Below are positions 5,740 to 7,817 of a stretch of 7,817 nt of DNA, in pieces (the first letter of the stretch is position 1; each line of letters begins with the position of its first letter). The position numbers were made by a program, and so were the translations under genes. The DNA is taken from contig JAKOOI010000023.1 of NCBI GenBank assembly GCA_022701475.1, positions 1 through 7,817 of the forward strand, in the 5' to 3' direction. The notes under the pieces were generated by a model, which searched no databases, was not told the origin of the DNA, and worked only from the letters and a program-made list of their open reading frames with translations. The DNA is from Weeksellaceae bacterium (GTDB taxonomy: Bacteria; Bacteroidota; Bacteroidia; Flavobacteriales; Weeksellaceae).

Positions 5740-7817
5740 ATGAAGAAGCTCCAGGATATTCTTATCTCGACCAGAACAATGGCTGTGTTGTTGCTGGTGT
5801 ATGCATTCGCAATGGCTTATGCAACGTTCTTAGAAAACGACTACGGAACCCCCACGGCAAAAGCATTAATTTATGAAGCAAAATGGTTTGAACTGATCAT
5901 GTTCCTGCTTATTCTCAACTTCATCGGCAATATCGGCAGATACAGGCTCTGGAGAAAAGAGAAATGGCCGGTACTGGTTTTCCACCTTGCTTTTGTGCTG
6001 ATTTTTATCGGCGGCGCCATTACCCGCTACATCAGTTTTGAAGGAACGATGCACATCCGTGAAGGCGAGACTTCCAATGAAATCGTAACGGATAAAAACT
6101 TTTTCAAGGTGCAGATCGAGGAGAAAGGCGATGTGCTCAATTACCAGGACATCCCTTACCTGATGTCTCCGCTTCACAAAGATTTTTCCGCAACCTATGA
6201 ATTCCGCGGAAAACAGCTGAAGGTGGAGGCCAAAGACTACGTGCAGAGAAAAAAAGACAGCCTGGTGGCAGAACCTAGCGGGGCAGAATACCTTCATCTG
6301 GTTTCTACCGGGCAGACCGGAAGGCAGAACATTTACATCAGGCCGGGAGAAACGAAATCCATCAACGGAACGCTGGTTACTTTCAACAGAGCGATTGAAG
6401 GCGCTGTGGAATTCAAAAACGAAGGCGGAAAGCTGTTTATCAAAACGCCGGTTGACGCTACCTACATGACGATGGCCACACAGGCTACAGGGAATACCAC
6501 AAAGAATGAATTCCAGCCATTGGCCCTGCGAAGCCTGTACAGCATCAACGAACTGAAGCTTGTTATACCGGAAGGCCTTAAAAAAGGAAGGCTGATCGCG
6601 TATGAAGGCGACCGTAAAAAAGACCAGAACGTTCCGGATATGCTGACAGTGGAAATCCAGGGACCGAAGACAAAACAGCTGGTAGACCTGTCTGTGGAAA
6701 AAGGAAATCCCAATGCCTATAAGCAGGTTACCATGGACGGACTGAACATCATGGTAGGTTTCGGACCTAAAATTTACAATACGCCATTTGCATTAAAACT
6801 CGATGACTTCGTAATGGAGACCTATCCGGGCAGCTCATCGCCAAGTGCTTACGAAAGCCACATCAAAATTGTGGACGAAGGGAAACAAACCCCGTTTAAA
6901 ATTTATATGAACCACGTACTGAACCATAAAGGATACCGGTTCTTCCAGTCCAGCTTCGATCCCGACAGGATGGGAACCGTGCTTTCCGTCAACCACGATT
7001 ACTGGGGCACCCTGATCTCCTACATCGGATATGCTTTTCTGTTCGGAGGACTTTTCTTTACGTTCTTCTGGAAAGGCACCCATTTCTGGAAACTGAATAC
7101 GATGCTGAAAGAGATCAACAAAAAAAGAGCAGCGATGCTGATCCTGCTGTTCCTGAGCCTTGGGCTGAATGCCCAGAAAATCGAGACCCACGGAACGGAT
7201 GACGGAAGCGGTACGCATGTGCATACGGAGGGTGAGCCGCACAATCATGCAGCAGCTCCGGAAACGGCTCCTGTTCAGCAGAATTCGCTGGCAGCCCCGC
7301 TGACCCGCATGAAAAGGATTTCTGCCGATGAGATCATCGCCCGCAACAAAATCAGTAAAGAACATGCCGACAAATTCGGATATATCCTGGTGCAGAATAT
7401 TGAAGGCCGGATCGTTCCGATCAATACTGAGGCACTCGACGTATTAAGAAAGCTTTACAAAAAAGATGAGTTCAAGGGAACGAACGGAGAGTCGCTGACG
7501 GCCAATCAGTGGTTCCTGTCGGTAAATACCGATACCCCAAGCTGGACGATGGTCCCGATGATCAAAGTGGGAACGAAAGGCGGGGATGAGCTGATGAAGA
7601 AGACCAACGCCGACGAGGAGGGATACACTTCACTGATGAACCTTTTCCCGGCTGATGCCAACGGAAACCTTTCCTACATCCTGGAAAATGACTACAATAC
7701 CGCTTTCCGTAAAAAGCCGGCCGAACAGACCAACTATGACAAGGAAGTGATTGCCGTTAACGAAAGGGTGCAGATCTTCAACGGGTTTTTCAGCGGTCAG
7801 TTCATGAGGATCGTGCC
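5740..7817 (+). CDS. ccsBA: System II cytochrome c biogenesis protein, ResB/CcsB half and linker (partial, probable CcsBA fusion)
   Basis: An open frame of 692 codons from ATG 5740 runs past the right edge without a stop. The first ~450 residues are a complete ResB/CcsB domain of the heme-delivery and cytochrome c synthetase complex. Membrane segments lie at about 13-31, 49-66 and 77-98, followed by a large extracytoplasmic domain (about 100-420) and a fourth segment at about 424-446. His82 in the third segment fits the conserved heme-associated His of CcsB. The motif FFQSSFDPDRMGTVLSVNHD (about 401-420) just before segment four is characteristic of ResB. After it comes a fifth hydrophobic segment (about 464-478), ending in Asn-Ala-Gln like a signal peptide, then a soluble region with five His between 484 and 503. 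In Bacteroidota ResB and CcsA are usually fused into one protein of about 1000 residues or more; the continuing frame fits this, but no CcsA domain (WWD motif) is inside the window. It probably matures c-type cytochromes of respiration. Confidence 0.9.
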   Translation, partial: MKKLQDILISTRTMAVLLLVYAFAMAYATFLENDYGTPTAKALIYEAKWFELIMFLLILNFIGNIGRYRLWRKEKWPVLVFHLAFVLIFIGGAITRYISFEGTMHIREGETSNEIVTDKNFFKVQIEEKGDVLNYQDIPYLMSPLHKDFSATYEFRGKQLKVEAKDYVQRKKDSLVAEPSGAEYLHLVSTGQTGRQNIYIRPGETKSINGTLVTFNRAIEGAVEFKNEGGKLFIKTPVDATYMTMATQATGNTTKNEFQPLALRSLYSINELKLVIPEGLKKGRLIAYEGDRKKDQNVPDMLTVEIQGPKTKQLVDLSVEKGNPNAYKQVTMDGLNIMVGFGPKIYNTPFALKLDDFVMETYPGSSSPSAYESHIKIVDEGKQTPFKIYMNHVLNHKGYRFFQSSFDPDRMGTVLSVNHDYWGTLISYIGYAFLFGGLFFTFFWKGTHFWKLNTMLKEINKKRAAMLILLFLSLGLNAQKIETHGTDDGSGTHVHTEGEPHNHAAAPETAPVQQNSLAAPLTRMKRISADEIIARNKISKEHADKFGYILVQNIEGRIVPINTEALDVLRKLYKKDEFKGTNGESLTANQWFLSVNTDTPSWTMVPMIKVGTKGGDELMKKTNADEEGYTSLMNLFPADANGNLSYILENDYNTAFRKKPAEQTNYDKEVIAVNERVQIFNGFFSGQFMRIV

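Noticed and set aside
6835..7365. Open frame of 176 codons on the minus strand across the ccsBA region
   Set aside because: The plus-strand ResB frame with its SVNHD motif and membrane segments is clearly the real one. The same applies to the minus-strand frames at 5866-6297 and 6462-6713.
1..7817. Mobile element, defence system, CRISPR array or biosynthetic cluster
   Set aside because: No transposase, integrase, toxin-antitoxin, nuclease, repeat-spacer pattern or composition break was seen. All long genes are core chromosomal functions.

Overview
The window reads as ordinary chromosomal DNA of a flavobacterium (Bacteroidota), most likely Weeksellaceae and Chryseobacterium-like. The reasons are the gene set, the protein style, the lack of clear Shine-Dalgarno sequences before most starts, and several matches to the Bacteroidota promoter -7 element TAnnTTTG. 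The genus is inferred from protein style only and is not proven.

Layout. Positions 1-125 (minus) hold the first 41 codons of a secreted protein that I do not recognise. Positions 126-432 are non-coding and hold that gene's promoter and the terminator of the next unit. Positions 433-5351 (minus) hold three genes, transcribed in the order ftsK (DNA translocase), a LolA-family periplasmic lipoprotein chaperone, and an LptF/LptG-family permease for lipopolysaccharide export. The unit ends in a clear hairpin terminator at 376-405. Positions 5352-5739 are a 388-bp divergent intergenic region with several short symmetric or repeated elements. From 5740 to the window end (plus) runs the first part of a System II cytochrome c biogenesis protein: a complete ResB/CcsB half, followed by a His-rich extracytoplasmic linker that continues past the window edge, presumably into a CcsA half.

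How the genes fit together. The minus-strand unit combines chromosome segregation at division (FtsK) with two steps of outer-membrane assembly: lipoprotein delivery (LolA) and LPS extraction from the inner membrane (Lpt permease). As I recall, flavobacterial genomes often keep these three genes adjacent. The divergent gene serves covalent heme attachment to c-type cytochromes and is functionally separate.

I saw no mobile element, CRISPR array, tRNA, rRNA or toxin-antitoxin pair, and no convincing undescribed system. The items worth a second look are modest: short dyads and a tandem repeat in the divergent intergenic region, a His cluster in the cytochrome c biogenesis protein, and an enlarged periplasmic region in the Lpt permease.
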